From NCBI GenBank assembly GCA_900553605.1, contig USDX01000001.1, forward strand, positions 62,001-126,000: a stretch of DNA of 64,000 bases. The letters are read 5' to 3'. The notes beneath the pieces were generated by a model, which worked only from the letters and a program-made list of their open reading frames with translations, was not told the origin of the DNA and did no database searches. This stretch comes from an uncultured Eggerthella sp. (lineage in GTDB: Bacteria; Actinomycetota; Coriobacteriia; Coriobacteriales; Eggerthellaceae). A program made the translations under genes and the position numbers. Positions 52,562 through 60,161 of the stretch are shown here, piece after piece; the first letter of the stretch is position 1; each line of letters starts with the position of its first letter.

Positions 52562-52990
52562 CTACTCACCGCGCTTTGCCAGGCATGCTTCGCACAGGCC
52601 GTACAGCACCGTTTTCGTGGGATTGATGCGTACGTGATGGTGCTCGATAACATGCTCGTAGAGCTTCTGCAGCTCACCGCAGTCGATGGGCGAAAGATTC
52701 CCGCACTCCTCGCACTTCAGGAAGAAGTACACGTCTTCAGGGGCGTCGGGAAGAAAGCGGTAGCAAATGCTGGACGTGCCTTCGATGCTGGTGCGGGCGA
52801 TGATGCCCTCTTCTTCAAGGCGCTCAAGGTTGCGATATACCGTAGCGGTTCCCACTTTGGTGCCCTGGTCAGCCAAGGCATTTACGATGTCCTTGCTCGT
52901 GAAGAAGGCGCCTTGATGCGCTTGGATGCAGGAAAGGATAAGCTCCTTTTGCTTGGTGCGGTATTGCTTGGTGTTGCCTGTGCTTGCCAT
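52562..52990 (-). CDS. Fur-family metalloregulator
   Basis: 142 residues. A winged HTH with the Fur-typical KVGTATVYRNLERLEEEGII recognition helix, a HHHV metal-site segment (VIEHHHVRI), and two CxxC pairs (CEECGNL and CEACLAKR) for structural zinc. It could be Fur, Zur or Mur; the partner exporter suggests metal overload response. It heads a two-gene operon with the exporter. The upstream region holds a Fur-box-like dyad (53042-53068) and two overlapping palindromes (53091-53124), likely its own operators. Confidence 0.92.
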   Translation of the reverse strand: MASTGNTKQYRTKQKELILSCIQAHQGAFFTSKDIVNALADQGTKVGTATVYRNLERLEEEGIIARTSIEGTSSICYRFLPDAPEDVYFFLKCEECGNLSPIDCGELQKLYEHVIEHHHVRINPTKTVLYGLCEACLAKRGE

Positions 52991-53041
52991 GCCTTATCTT
53001 TCGTTAGTGTGCGCGGATGCGCCCCCCAGGAGGGTTGGTGC

Positions 53042-53068
53042 ATAAAATGAAAACGAATCTCATTTTAT
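53042..53068. promoter_or_regulatory. Fur-box-like dyad
   Basis: ataaaatga...tctcattttat, with 10 of 11 bases of the arms complementary and a short centre. It is placed 52-78 bases upstream of the Fur-family start. AT-rich and symmetrical like Fur/Zur boxes. Confidence 0.6.
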
Positions 53069-53090
53069 TGGCGGAATGACGTTAGTCAAT

Positions 53091-53124
53091 AGAAATGAGA
53101 AAAGTTCTCATTTCTGAGAACTTT
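53091..53124. promoter_or_regulatory. Two overlapping perfect palindromes near the Fur promoter
   Basis: Palindrome 1: 53091-53101 with 53105-53115, 11-bp arms, 3-base spacer. Palindrome 2: 53101-53110 with 53115-53124, 10-bp arms, 4-base spacer, sharing the central ttctca segment. Overlapping dyads of this sort allow two dimers to bind side by side, as seen at Fur-family operators. Confidence 0.65.
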
Positions 53125-53403
53125 CGATAACGCATGCAAGCATGTTCAAATGAGGGCGTGTTGTTTCGAAGTGGATATGTGTGAGACGTCTACCTGGCAT
53201 TTCCGTGGAGCTAAGGCAAATTGCGAACTGTTTGCCAGGCGGTCCCCGTTGAGCCTCTATATGATTGCCTCATGTTTTGATGGGCGGCGATTGTACAGCA
53301 TGCGATGCGACGAAGGTGTTAGGCGCGTGTGCAGGCAGGGTCCAAAGCTTGTTCGCGGTTTCGGGGCGGTTACAAGGCGCTGGCCGCATGCCCGGACTGG
53401 GCG

Positions 53404-53628
53404 CTACTCCTGGTTCGTTGGGCCTTCGTCGTTTTCCGAATCGTCGCCCTTGTTTTTGCCAGCTTTCTTTTTTGCCAACTTTGCCCAGGCCGAATCGGAG
53501 CAAATAAGAAGCGCGCCTAGTATGAACCAGACGGCAGGGTGGATACCCAGCACGGGAGCTTGCCCGGCAAGGTCGACGATTCCGATGCATATCATCGCAA
53601 AGCCAAGAATTACCGATCCGATCTTCAT
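53404..53628 (-). CDS. Small two-helix membrane protein
   Basis: 74 residues with a strong AAAGGAG box before the ATG at 53628. Two membrane helices (about residues 4-21 and 30-45) and a charged, Lys/Asp/Glu-rich cytosolic tail. Not recognised. The next minus-strand gene downstream is the Fur gene, whose start is 414 bp away, so they are unlikely to be one operon. Confidence 0.6.
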   Translation of the reverse strand: MKIGSVILGFAMICIGIVDLAGQAPVLGIHPAVWFILGALLICSDSAWAKLAKKKAGKNKGDDSENDEGPTNQE

Positions 53629-53884
53629 GAGTTTGCTCCTTTCTGTGTCTGCGCTGTTATTTGCGGGTTAGCTCCCATGATAGGACTTAATGGGGAATCG
53701 TTTCTCCCGTATCGGCAAAGGATCTGGTAATCTCGTGCATTCCCCGTGCGCGTTTCCTGTTGCATTTCTTCGGGCAGCGTGGCGCGGAGTTGAGGGATCT
53801 ATACTTATTGAGACGCAGGGTTATCCTGCGTTTGTGGTATTTGCGCTTTCGGCGCCGCACAAAGAAAGGCTAGCTTCTATCAGC

Positions 53885-55426
53885 ATGCAGGGAAGACACG
53901 CGAAGAATACGCAAGGCGGTCAATCCTTCAGGGAGCGCGCACGCACCGCTGCGCAGCAGGCGAGCAAAAGGGACTCGACGGTTTCTTTTGCCGATACCTT
54001 CCGCGAAACGCGCGGCAACGGCAGACGTCGGCAGCGGCCCGATAGTAAACCCCGCAAACCCCGCAAGATGAATCCGGTCAAAAGGGCGGTTAACAATTGG
54101 TGTAACCGTCTTCTGGGCGTTGTTTCTGAAGGGTCGTTCGACCAGGAAGAAGAATTTGCTTCCCATAAAACAACGCGCGATTACATTTGCAACACCATCG
54201 GCACGGGTGCATGGGGCATGGTGTTCCCTATCCTGACCATTGTGGTAACGCAGCTGTGCGGTGTCGAACAGGCGGGCATGTTTTCCATGGCGTTCATCAT
54301 CGGCACCCTGCTGATGATCATCGGCAATTACGGCATGCGCACTTATCAGGTTTCCGACATCAAGGAAACGCATTCGTTCTCGGACTACCAGATCAGTCGC
54401 GTAATCACGTGCATTGCGATGATGGCAGTGGCCTATGTGTACTGCGGAATTCGCGGATACAGCGAGCAGATGTTCACCATCTGCATGGGCGTGTGCGTGT
54501 ACAAGATGATCGACGGCTTGGCCGACGTGTACGAAGGGCGTCTTCAGCAGAAAGACAAGCTCTATCTTGCGGGAATCTCTCAGGCATTTCGCTCGGTAGT
54601 TGTGTTCGTGGTGTTCTCGCTATTCCTGCTGGTAACGCGTGACTTGGGGGTCTCCAGTATCGCAATGGCAGTGGCAGCCGTCGCTACGTTCTTGGTGCTT
54701 ACGTTTCCCTTGGCGTTGTTGGAAACGCCGAAATCGCGTAGGCAGAGTACCCAGAGCATCATCGCCCTGTTCAAACAGTGTTTCCCAGTGTTCATCGCGC
54801 TGTTCATGTATGCCCTTATCGACAACATGCCGAAGTTCGTTATGGAAACGGCGCTCAGCTATGACAACCAGCTGTATTTCAACGCGCTGTATTTCCCGGC
54901 GCAGGCTATATTGCTTACGGTTGGTTTTGTGTACAAGCCGTTGCTAGTACGCATGGCCCAGATGTGGGCCGATGCCGAAAAGCGCAATCGATTCCATCTG
55001 GTTATCCTTGCCATTGTGGCCATGGTTATCGCGCTAACGCTGGTGGTTATCTTCCTTATGGGTTGGATCGGCATTCCTATCATGAGCTTTATGTACGGCA
55101 TCGATTTCGAGCAATTCAGGGGCTTGAGCTTCATCATGATCGCCGCAGGTGGCGTAACGGCTATCATCGACTTCCTGTATCAGGTAATCACGGTGCTGCG
55201 CCGCCAGAAGTCGGTTATGAAGCTGTACGTTATCACCTTCGGCTTTTCGCTGTTCGTGCCCATCTTGCTCATCGATTTCACGGGCTTGCCGGGTGCGGTG
55301 ATTGGCTACCTTATTGTTATGACCATCTTGATGGTTTTGCTGGTGTGGGAGTACATCAGCATCTGCCTCGACCTTTCCAAGCATCCCATTTCGCAAGAGC
55401 CTGTCTCTGTTGCTGCCGACGAATAG
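53885..55426 (+). CDS. Polysaccharide flippase-like membrane protein with basic N-terminal tail
   Basis: An ATG at 53885 gives 513 residues. The frame is open to 53690, but no better-placed start is seen; the AAAGAAAGG box is 15 bases from this ATG, so the start is uncertain. Residues 1-75 are polar and rich in Arg/Lys (RGNGRRRQRPDSKPRKPRK), then comes a multi-helix domain of 12-14 segments (GTGAWGMVFPILTIVVTQLC, YALIDNMPKF, FGFSLFVPILLIDF) like Wzx/MATE-superfamily flippases. It probably moves a lipid-linked glycan or related lipid across the membrane. No glycosyltransferases are adjacent. An 88-nt hairpin follows. Confidence 0.8.
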   Translation: MQGRHAKNTQGGQSFRERARTAAQQASKRDSTVSFADTFRETRGNGRRRQRPDSKPRKPRKMNPVKRAVNNWCNRLLGVVSEGSFDQEEEFASHKTTRDYICNTIGTGAWGMVFPILTIVVTQLCGVEQAGMFSMAFIIGTLLMIIGNYGMRTYQVSDIKETHSFSDYQISRVITCIAMMAVAYVYCGIRGYSEQMFTICMGVCVYKMIDGLADVYEGRLQQKDKLYLAGISQAFRSVVVFVVFSLFLLVTRDLGVSSIAMAVAAVATFLVLTFPLALLETPKSRRQSTQSIIALFKQCFPVFIALFMYALIDNMPKFVMETALSYDNQLYFNALYFPAQAILLTVGFVYKPLLVRMAQMWADAEKRNRFHLVILAIVAMVIALTLVVIFLMGWIGIPIMSFMYGIDFEQFRGLSFIMIAAGGVTAIIDFLYQVITVLRRQKSVMKLYVITFGFSLFVPILLIDFTGLPGAVIGYLIVMTILMVLLVWEYISICLDLSKHPISQEPVSVAADE

Positions 55427-55488
55427 CGCTGGCAGAGTCCTGATGGGCCTTGTTGCGATTGGGGAGGAAGACATATTCTCAGATTAAA

Positions 55489-55576
55489 AAGGAGCGGCAT
55501 CCGCGTTGTTGAGCCGCCTCCCATTTCTCGTGTCCAAGAAATGGGAGGTGGCTCGTGCTTACGGATGCCGCTCCTT
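55489..55576. terminator. Very long bidirectional hairpin between the flippase and SDR genes
   Basis: Outer arms 55489-55503/55562-55576 are perfect 15-mers. Inner arms 55511-55528/55537-55554 are 18-mers with one G/T pair. Together they fold into one 88-nt stem with a small bulge. The A run on the left and ctcctttag on the right suit termination of the two convergent genes. Confidence 0.75.
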
Positions 55577-55617
55577 TAGTAGCTAGCAGCTTTGAGGTTA
55601 TCTTGCGTTCTTCGGCG

Positions 55618-56367
55618 TTAGGAGCGTGCCAAGCCGTCCACGGAAAGAACCACGCCGGAGATGTAGCTTGCCATGTCCGAGGCAAGGAATACGTAGGCGT
55701 TGGCAATGTCTTCCGGTTCGCCCATGCGACCAAGCGGAATGGTGGCAATAAGAGGATCGATAACTTCCTTGGGCAGGGCATCTACCATGTCGGTGTGCGT
55801 AACGCCTGGTGCCACTGCGTTGACGCGAATCTGGTCAGTGGCAAGCTCTCGTGCGAGGGACTTCGTCAGGCCGTTTACCGCAAACTTGGATGCGGGGTAG
55901 GCGCAGCCGGAAGGCTGACCGTAGATGCTCACCATAGAGCTTGTGTTGATAATGGCGCCGCCGCCCTGGGCGCGCATGAAAGGTGCAACTGCCTTGCAGC
56001 AGTAGAACACGGCATTGACGTTGAGTGCCATGGTTTTATCGAACGCGGCGGGGTCGTAGTCGTAGATGGATTCGCGGGCGGAAACGCCAGCGTTGTTGCC
56101 AAGGATATCGATTCGGCCGAAGGCTTTGTTTACCTTCGCGAATTCTGCGGCAATGGAGTCGGGATCCGTCATGTCGGGCCAGATGCCCATTACCTCATAG
56201 TCGGGGTTGATTGCTTTCAGCTTTTCAACGGCTGCGCTTGCCGTTCCTTCGCGCGAGCCGCACAGAGCAACTTTGGCCCCGTTGTCCAGAAATGCCTTAA
56301 CAATAGCGAATCCGATACCGCGCGTACCGCCAGTAACGATTGCGGTTTTCCCCTTGAGCAATTCCAT
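55618..56367 (-). CDS. Short-chain dehydrogenase, BaiA-like hydroxysteroid dehydrogenase candidate
   Basis: 249 residues, classical SDR: TGGTRGIG cofactor loop (residues 12-19), NNAG (91-94), catalytic Ser about 143, Tyr157 and Lys161 (YPASK). Several stretches (VTGGTRGIGFA, PDMTDPDS, VAPGVTHTDMVDALPKE, PEDIANAYVFLASD, SVDG) are very like the clostridial BaiA 3alpha-hydroxysteroid dehydrogenase as I remember it. It would oxidise/reduce a hydroxyl on a steroid or acyl chain with NAD(P)H. A FabG-like role is the main alternative. Monocistronic, with AGGAGGATG overlapping the start. Confidence 0.85.
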   Translation of the reverse strand: MELLKGKTAIVTGGTRGIGFAIVKAFLDNGAKVALCGSREGTASAAVEKLKAINPDYEVMGIWPDMTDPDSIAAEFAKVNKAFGRIDILGNNAGVSARESIYDYDPAAFDKTMALNVNAVFYCCKAVAPFMRAQGGGAIINTSSMVSIYGQPSGCAYPASKFAVNGLTKSLARELATDQIRVNAVAPGVTHTDMVDALPKEVIDPLIATIPLGRMGEPEDIANAYVFLASDMASYISGVVLSVDGLARS

Positions 56368-56957
56368 GTCATCCTCCTTGGAGCGGAATGGGTACCTTTT
56401 TATTCTTCCATTCAGCCATAGGGAGCGAGGGGAGTTTGGAGCGAGTGGGAGAAGTTCACGGTCGTCGGTTAATTATCTGATTTGAGAATAATTGCGTTGC
56501 TGGTTGCTTGTATGGTCGATTGACACCGTCTGTTGCGGCATTGATTGCCTGTTTGAGTAGTTCCGCTCTTGCTGCGCAAGCTGGGCCCGGGCTGGGGCAT
56601 CCCTTGCTCGCAAGCTGGGCCCGGGCTGGGGCATCCCTTGCTCGCAAGCTGGGTACCAGGTTGGCACAACCCTTGCCGCGCAAGCCGGGTACCAAGCTGG
56701 CAAAGCCCTTGCCGCCACCAAGCTGGTGCAGCCCCTGCCGTGTATGTCTGCGCCGGATTGGCGCCGGCAACACTAGTGAAACGCGGCTGGGCAAAGTTAG
56801 CCGACGTCATGTGGGAAAAGCACGCCGAAACCCCTCGATTTCGTTGCCTTGACCACTACTAACCAATATCTAGCGATGCGTTTTCCCCGATAGGTGGGCA
56901 TAATTCGCGCTAATGCTGCCGCGCAAAGGCAGCTGAGGATCTGAGAGGAGAGTAATA
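56368..56957. other. 590-bp non-coding region with a minisatellite
   Basis: Contains the tandem repeat 56575-56740 and the upstream region of the hydratase gene (AGAGGAG box before its ATG). Frames on the minus strand across the repeats give Gly/Pro/Ala/Arg-rich repeated peptides but no start signal. Confidence 0.6.
56575..56740. repeat. Tandem repeat of 34-36 bp, nearly five units
   Basis: Units at 56575-56608 and 56609-56642 are identical 34-mers (cgcaagctgggcccgggctg...). Units at 56643-56678 and 56679-56714 are 36 bp and diverged in the middle. A partial unit ends at 56740. Each unit carries a short palindrome (cccggg or ggtacc) at the same place. Confidence 0.9.
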
Positions 56958-57836
56958 ATGGCTATTTCGACTGAGATCGTAGGCAAGACCTTCGGACCGT
57001 TTGTGCGCGACTACACCTTCAAGGATTTGGAGATTTGCGCGTTGGGGTGCGGTGCTGGCTGGGACGGCCACGTCGATCTTGACTATGTTAACGAGGGCGA
57101 TGCGAAAAACCCTGAGCTTAAGGTTCTGCCCATCTTCGCAGTGCCGCTTACAGTTAACGAGGAAATGACCACCACGCTCGATTACGGTTTCGATTATTCC
57201 GGATCGCTGCATTATGGCATTGACGTTCATTTTCATGCGCCGTTCAAGATGGCCGACCACATTGAGACCTATGTAACCCAGGAAGCCATTTGGGATCGTG
57301 GTGAGGGACGCGGATCTCTTTCCAAGCAGGTAGGCAAGTCCTACTCTTCCGACGGTACGCATCTGTGCACGGTGGATACGTACGACTGCTGCATCTATGA
57401 TGGCGGCTGGGGTGGCGAGCAGCCTCCGAAGGATGTTGTCGAGTATCCCGACCGTGAGCCAGACTTCGTTTACGAGGAAACCTATGGTTTGAATTGGCCT
57501 CTTGTGTATCGTTTGATGGGAGACTGGCATCAGCAGCACATCGACTGGTCCTATACCGAGCAGACTGGCCTTGAGCGCCCTATCGCTCATGGTGTAAGCA
57601 GCGCTGGTGTGGCAATGCGCCATGCTATCTCCCTGCTGTTCCCTGGTCATCCCGAGGCAATGACTCGCTTCAAGTGCCGTTTCACTTCGCCGGTTCTTCC
57701 TGGCGTTCGTTTGCGCACTGAGGTTTGGAAGACCGCCGAGGGTGAGGCAAGGTTCCGCATGGTTAACGCCGACGCCCCCGATTCCAAGCCGTTCTTGAAC
57801 AGCTGCATCGTGGAGTGGGATCCCTCGCTCGCATAG
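56958..57836 (+). CDS. MaoC-like (hydratase 2-type) enzyme
   Basis: 292 residues, two hot-dog halves like MFE-2/hydratase 2 proteins: an N-terminal degenerate half (about 1-150) and a C-terminal catalytic half. The catalytic signature reads GDWHQQHIDWSY (Asp189, His194) then GLERPIAHGVSSAGVAM, where the usual DxNPLHxD has Asn replaced by His191. Such enzymes hydrate trans-2-enoyl-CoA. Variation at the Asn position makes the substrate uncertain. It stands alone on the plus strand, 590 bp from the BaiA-like SDR gene, which is transcribed away from it, and ends with a strong terminator. Confidence 0.8.
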   Translation: MAISTEIVGKTFGPFVRDYTFKDLEICALGCGAGWDGHVDLDYVNEGDAKNPELKVLPIFAVPLTVNEEMTTTLDYGFDYSGSLHYGIDVHFHAPFKMADHIETYVTQEAIWDRGEGRGSLSKQVGKSYSSDGTHLCTVDTYDCCIYDGGWGGEQPPKDVVEYPDREPDFVYEETYGLNWPLVYRLMGDWHQQHIDWSYTEQTGLERPIAHGVSSAGVAMRHAISLLFPGHPEAMTRFKCRFTSPVLPGVRLRTEVWKTAEGEARFRMVNADAPDSKPFLNSCIVEWDPSLA

Positions 57837-57851
57837 CGAATCCGTTCCTGA

Positions 57852-57881
57852 AAAGGTCCGCCGAAGCCTCGGCGGACCTTT
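57852..57881 (+). terminator. Terminator of the MaoC-like gene
   Basis: 12-bp perfect arms (57852-57863, 57870-57881), 6-base loop, continuing T run. Confidence 0.9.
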
Positions 57882-57962
57882 TTTCTTGCGCCCCATATCT
57901 GTATTGCAACCCCCATTTTTTGTCTTGCGAGCCCCCTGTTTTGTAGCCCTCCTTCGTGAGAT

Positions 57963-58200
57963 TTGCCCTGCCGCCGTTGCTGGGGGTCGTGTGTTTTTTG
58001 CGGGGTCCCTCTTGCCCTCGCTAGGACTCGTGTGAGTTTCTCGGGTTCTGCCCTGCCGCCGTTGCTAGGACCCTGCGCTTTCGCAGAGTCTGCCCTGTTA
58101 ATCTGGTTGGCTCGTGTGGTTTTGCCTTCTTACTTTTTTTTGGGGGGGGATGCCCTTTTGCCCTTGCTAGGGGATTTCACGCGTTTTTCGCATGGTCTCG
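57963..58200. repeat. Degenerate tandem repeats with a ttgccct...ttgctagg core
   Basis: About five copies of a variable 35-60-bp unit beginning (t/c)tgccct and continuing gctagga...cgtgtg or similar, at roughly 57963, 58010, 58048, 58089 and 58150. Copies are too diverged to define a strict consensus by eye. Confidence 0.55.
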
Positions 58201-58227
58201 TTCCTGTCGTAGCAGTCCGCCCATCGT

Positions 58228-58413
58228 GAAAACAAAAATTGCGGCATCTTTGCAACTTTTTTGCGATTAGGGGCTCATTTTTCAATCTCGTAAAGCGAAA
58301 ACGGCCGCTAAACGGCGGATTACCTGCGGTTTTGTATCTCGGTCTGCGATCGGAAGGCACGCAACAATTGCCAATCGCAAAAAAGTTGCAGTTTGAGTCG
58401 AATTTTTGTTTTC
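58228..58413. repeat. Palindromic intergenic repeat element, copy 2
   Basis: Outer arms gaaaacaaaaatt (58228-58240) and aatttttgttttc (58401-58413) are perfect complements. Inner arms are a perfect 18-mer (58251-58268 with 58373-58390), core tgcaacttttttgcgatt, identical to copy 1 at 11462-11479. The centre differs from copy 1. Length is about 186 bp. Confidence 0.87.
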
Positions 58414-58498
58414 AGTCTCCCGTAGACGGCTTCTTAACGGTGCTATGGGCGGGGTGACTCGGCCGCAGCGTGTGCATCGTCGGGAAGTCCAGCGAAGT

Positions 58499-58551
58499 GG
58501 GGCTATGGGAAAAGTGGGCCATAGGACAAAAAGGGGCTATAGGGCGAAAAG
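58499..58551. repeat. Three short direct repeats (ggggctat...aaaag)
   Basis: Units of 16-20 bp: ggggctatgggaaaag, tgggccataggacaaaa, aggggctatagggcgaaaag. More ggcta fragments continue to about 58640. Confidence 0.55.
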
Positions 58552-58693
58552 CGTGCTTGGTCAGTTTGTCGCGTATCCATATGGGCAGTTCAGGGTAGGG
58601 CTAGGAATGGCTAGGGCCCGAAATGGCCCTAAGAACCAAAACGGCTCGAGTGCACTTTTCCTATAACCTAAATTTGCTGGCTAGAAAACAAAA

Positions 58694-58717
58694 AGCCTGC
58701 AACCGAAGTTGCAGGCT
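58694..58717 (-). terminator. Terminator of the tRNA operon
   Basis: 10-bp perfect arms (58694-58703, 58708-58717) with a tetraloop. On the minus strand a T tract follows. Confidence 0.88.
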
Positions 58718-58724
58718 GAACACT

Positions 58725-58801
58725 TGGTAGCCTCGATCGGATTCGAACCGACGATCTCCGCCTTGAGAGGGCGGCGTCCTAAACCGCTAGACGACGAGGC
58801 C
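58725..58801 (-). tRNA. tRNA-Glu (CTC)
   Basis: 77 nt with encoded CCA. Cloverleaf on the minus strand: acceptor ggcctcg/cgaggct, anticodon loop ctctcaa (anticodon CTC, reads GAG), T arm with ggttcgaatcc. 12 bases downstream of tRNA-Gln and before the terminator. Confidence 0.93.
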
Positions 58802-58813
58802 ATGAGCGCATAT

Positions 58814-58887
58814 TGGCTGGGGTGGAAGGAGTCGAACCCTCACATACGGTACCAGAAACCGCTGTCCTACCATTAGACGACACCCCA
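58814..58887 (-). tRNA. tRNA-Gln (CTG)
   Basis: 74 nt with encoded CCA. Acceptor tggggtg/caccccа-type 7-bp pair with G discriminator, anticodon loop ttctggt (anticodon CTG, reads CAG), T arm gggttcgactcc. First of a two-tRNA minus-strand operon. Confidence 0.92.
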
Positions 58888-59192
58888 ATGAGTTGTGCGT
58901 TGCTTTCGCATCGCTTCCTCGGTGGTGTTACCCTTTGCCAAGGCGCGAATCAGTATATTACGGATCGGGGCACTCTCCGTCAACCCCCTTTTTTGAAAAA
59001 AATTGCTGATTCTGCAGGTAATATATAAAACACCAGGTGAGCGTGGTGCAGGTGGGTCTTTTATGAAAAACCACCGCAGTACCGTGCGTTCGCGTACGAT
59101 GAAAACCATCTACCCACCCTTGCGTGGGTAGTTTGCTGTTTGTCGTTCATTGCTAGGCAAATTGCATCAAGCACTCTACGGAAGGGAAGCGC
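58888..59192. other. 305-bp region between the tRNA operon and uppP
   Basis: It contains the divergent promoters and a hairpin with 7-bp arms (59110-59116, 59125-59131) upstream of uppP. A 22-codon frame at 59063-59131 is described in the findings. Confidence 0.5.
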
Positions 59193-60137
59193 ATGTCGCC
59201 TGACATTCTTGTTGAAGCCTTAAAGGCGTTGCTGCTCGGTATCACCGAGGGCATCACCGAATGGCTCCCTATTTCCTCGACAGGTCATATGATTTTGGTC
59301 GACGAATTCGTGAAGCTCAATGTAAGCGATAAGTTCCTGGAGCTGTTTTTGGTGGTTATCCAGATTGGTTCCATCATGGCGGTTGTGGTTACCTTCTGGC
59401 ATAAGCTGAATCCCGTTTCGCGTACAAAGGACGAAACCGAGCGCCGCAACACATGGCACATGTGGGGCATGGTTGTTATCGGCAGTATTCCTGCTGCAGC
59501 TTTGGGTCTTGCCCTGGACGACTGGGTTCACGACCATTTCTATAACGCCTATACCGTTGCCGCCATGCTTATCTTCTATGGCATCATCTTCATTGTCCTG
59601 GAAGCGCACAACCGCAAGCGCGCTCGCGAGGTTATCGAATCGGCGGAGCAGCCGCGCGGCAAGCACGCCCGTAAAATCGACGCTTCCGACCCCGAGTCGG
59701 TTGAAAGCGCCCTGTTCCGCATCACTGATCCGTATGACATGGATTGGAAAACCGCTCTGAAGATCGGCTTCTTTGAGGTTTTGGCAATCGTTCCTGGCAC
59801 CAGCCGTTCGGGCGCCACCATCATCGGCGGTATGTTGTGCGGCTGCTCTCGTACTGCTGCGGCAGAATTCACGTTCTTCTTGGCCATCCCTGTAATGTTT
59901 GGCTGGGGTATGGTTAAAGCTGTCAAGTTCTTCTTGGCGGGCATTGCCATGACGCAGGTTGAAATTGCGGTCCTGGTGGTTGGTATTGTTTCAGCTTTCG
60001 CCATGGGTATGATCGCCATCCGCTTCTTGATGGGCTACATCAAGCAGAACGACTTCACCGTTTTCGGTGTGTACCGCATATTTGTTGGCTTGGTTGTGCT
60101 GGGTTACTTTGGCACTAAGGCCCTTGGTATTTTCTAA
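59193..60137 (+). CDS. uppP: Undecaprenyl-diphosphate phosphatase (UppP/BacA)
   Basis: 314 residues, about eight membrane helices. Both signature blocks are present: LGITEGITEWLPISSTGHMI (residues about 10-29) and PGTSRSGATIIGGML (about 199-213). It removes one phosphate from undecaprenyl diphosphate to recycle the lipid carrier for cell-wall synthesis and confers bacitracin tolerance. Longer than E. coli UppP (about 273) because of a charged loop around residues 140-175 (ARKIDASDPESVES). GGAAGGGAAG precedes the ATG. Confidence 0.96.
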   Translation: MSPDILVEALKALLLGITEGITEWLPISSTGHMILVDEFVKLNVSDKFLELFLVVIQIGSIMAVVVTFWHKLNPVSRTKDETERRNTWHMWGMVVIGSIPAAALGLALDDWVHDHFYNAYTVAAMLIFYGIIFIVLEAHNRKRAREVIESAEQPRGKHARKIDASDPESVESALFRITDPYDMDWKTALKIGFFEVLAIVPGTSRSGATIIGGMLCGCSRTAAAEFTFFLAIPVMFGWGMVKAVKFFLAGIAMTQVEIAVLVVGIVSAFAMGMIAIRFLMGYIKQNDFTVFGVYRIFVGLVVLGYFGTKALGIF

Positions 60138-60161
60138 GGCGTTGAATGGTATCCTTAAACC

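Larger units (their letters stand above)
52991..53403. other. Control region of the Fur operon plus featureless sequence
   Basis: 413 bases. The left part has the palindromes listed separately. From about 53125 to 53403 I see no gene, repeat or terminator that I can support. Short frames here on both strands are not protein-like. Confidence 0.5.
57837..58724. other. 888-bp non-coding region rich in degenerate repeats
   Basis: No gene is supported. Contents: terminator 57852-57881, degenerate ttgccct...gctagg repeats (57963-58200), a T8-G8 homopolymer junction (58134-58149), the second palindromic element (58228-58413), and short ggggctat repeats (58499-58551). Confidence 0.6.

Noticed and set aside
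53150..53671. 173-residue plus-strand frame opposite the small membrane protein
   Set aside because: The minus-strand gene at 53404-53628 has a strong binding site and clear helices. The plus frame has neither.
56575..56740. CRISPR array
   Set aside because: Units are contiguous with no unique spacers, and there are no cas genes in the window.
56456..56810. Repetitive Gly/Pro/Arg-rich frames across the tandem repeats
   Set aside because: Open frames arise because repeat units of 34 and 36 bp lack stops in several frames. No start signal, and all three frames are open.
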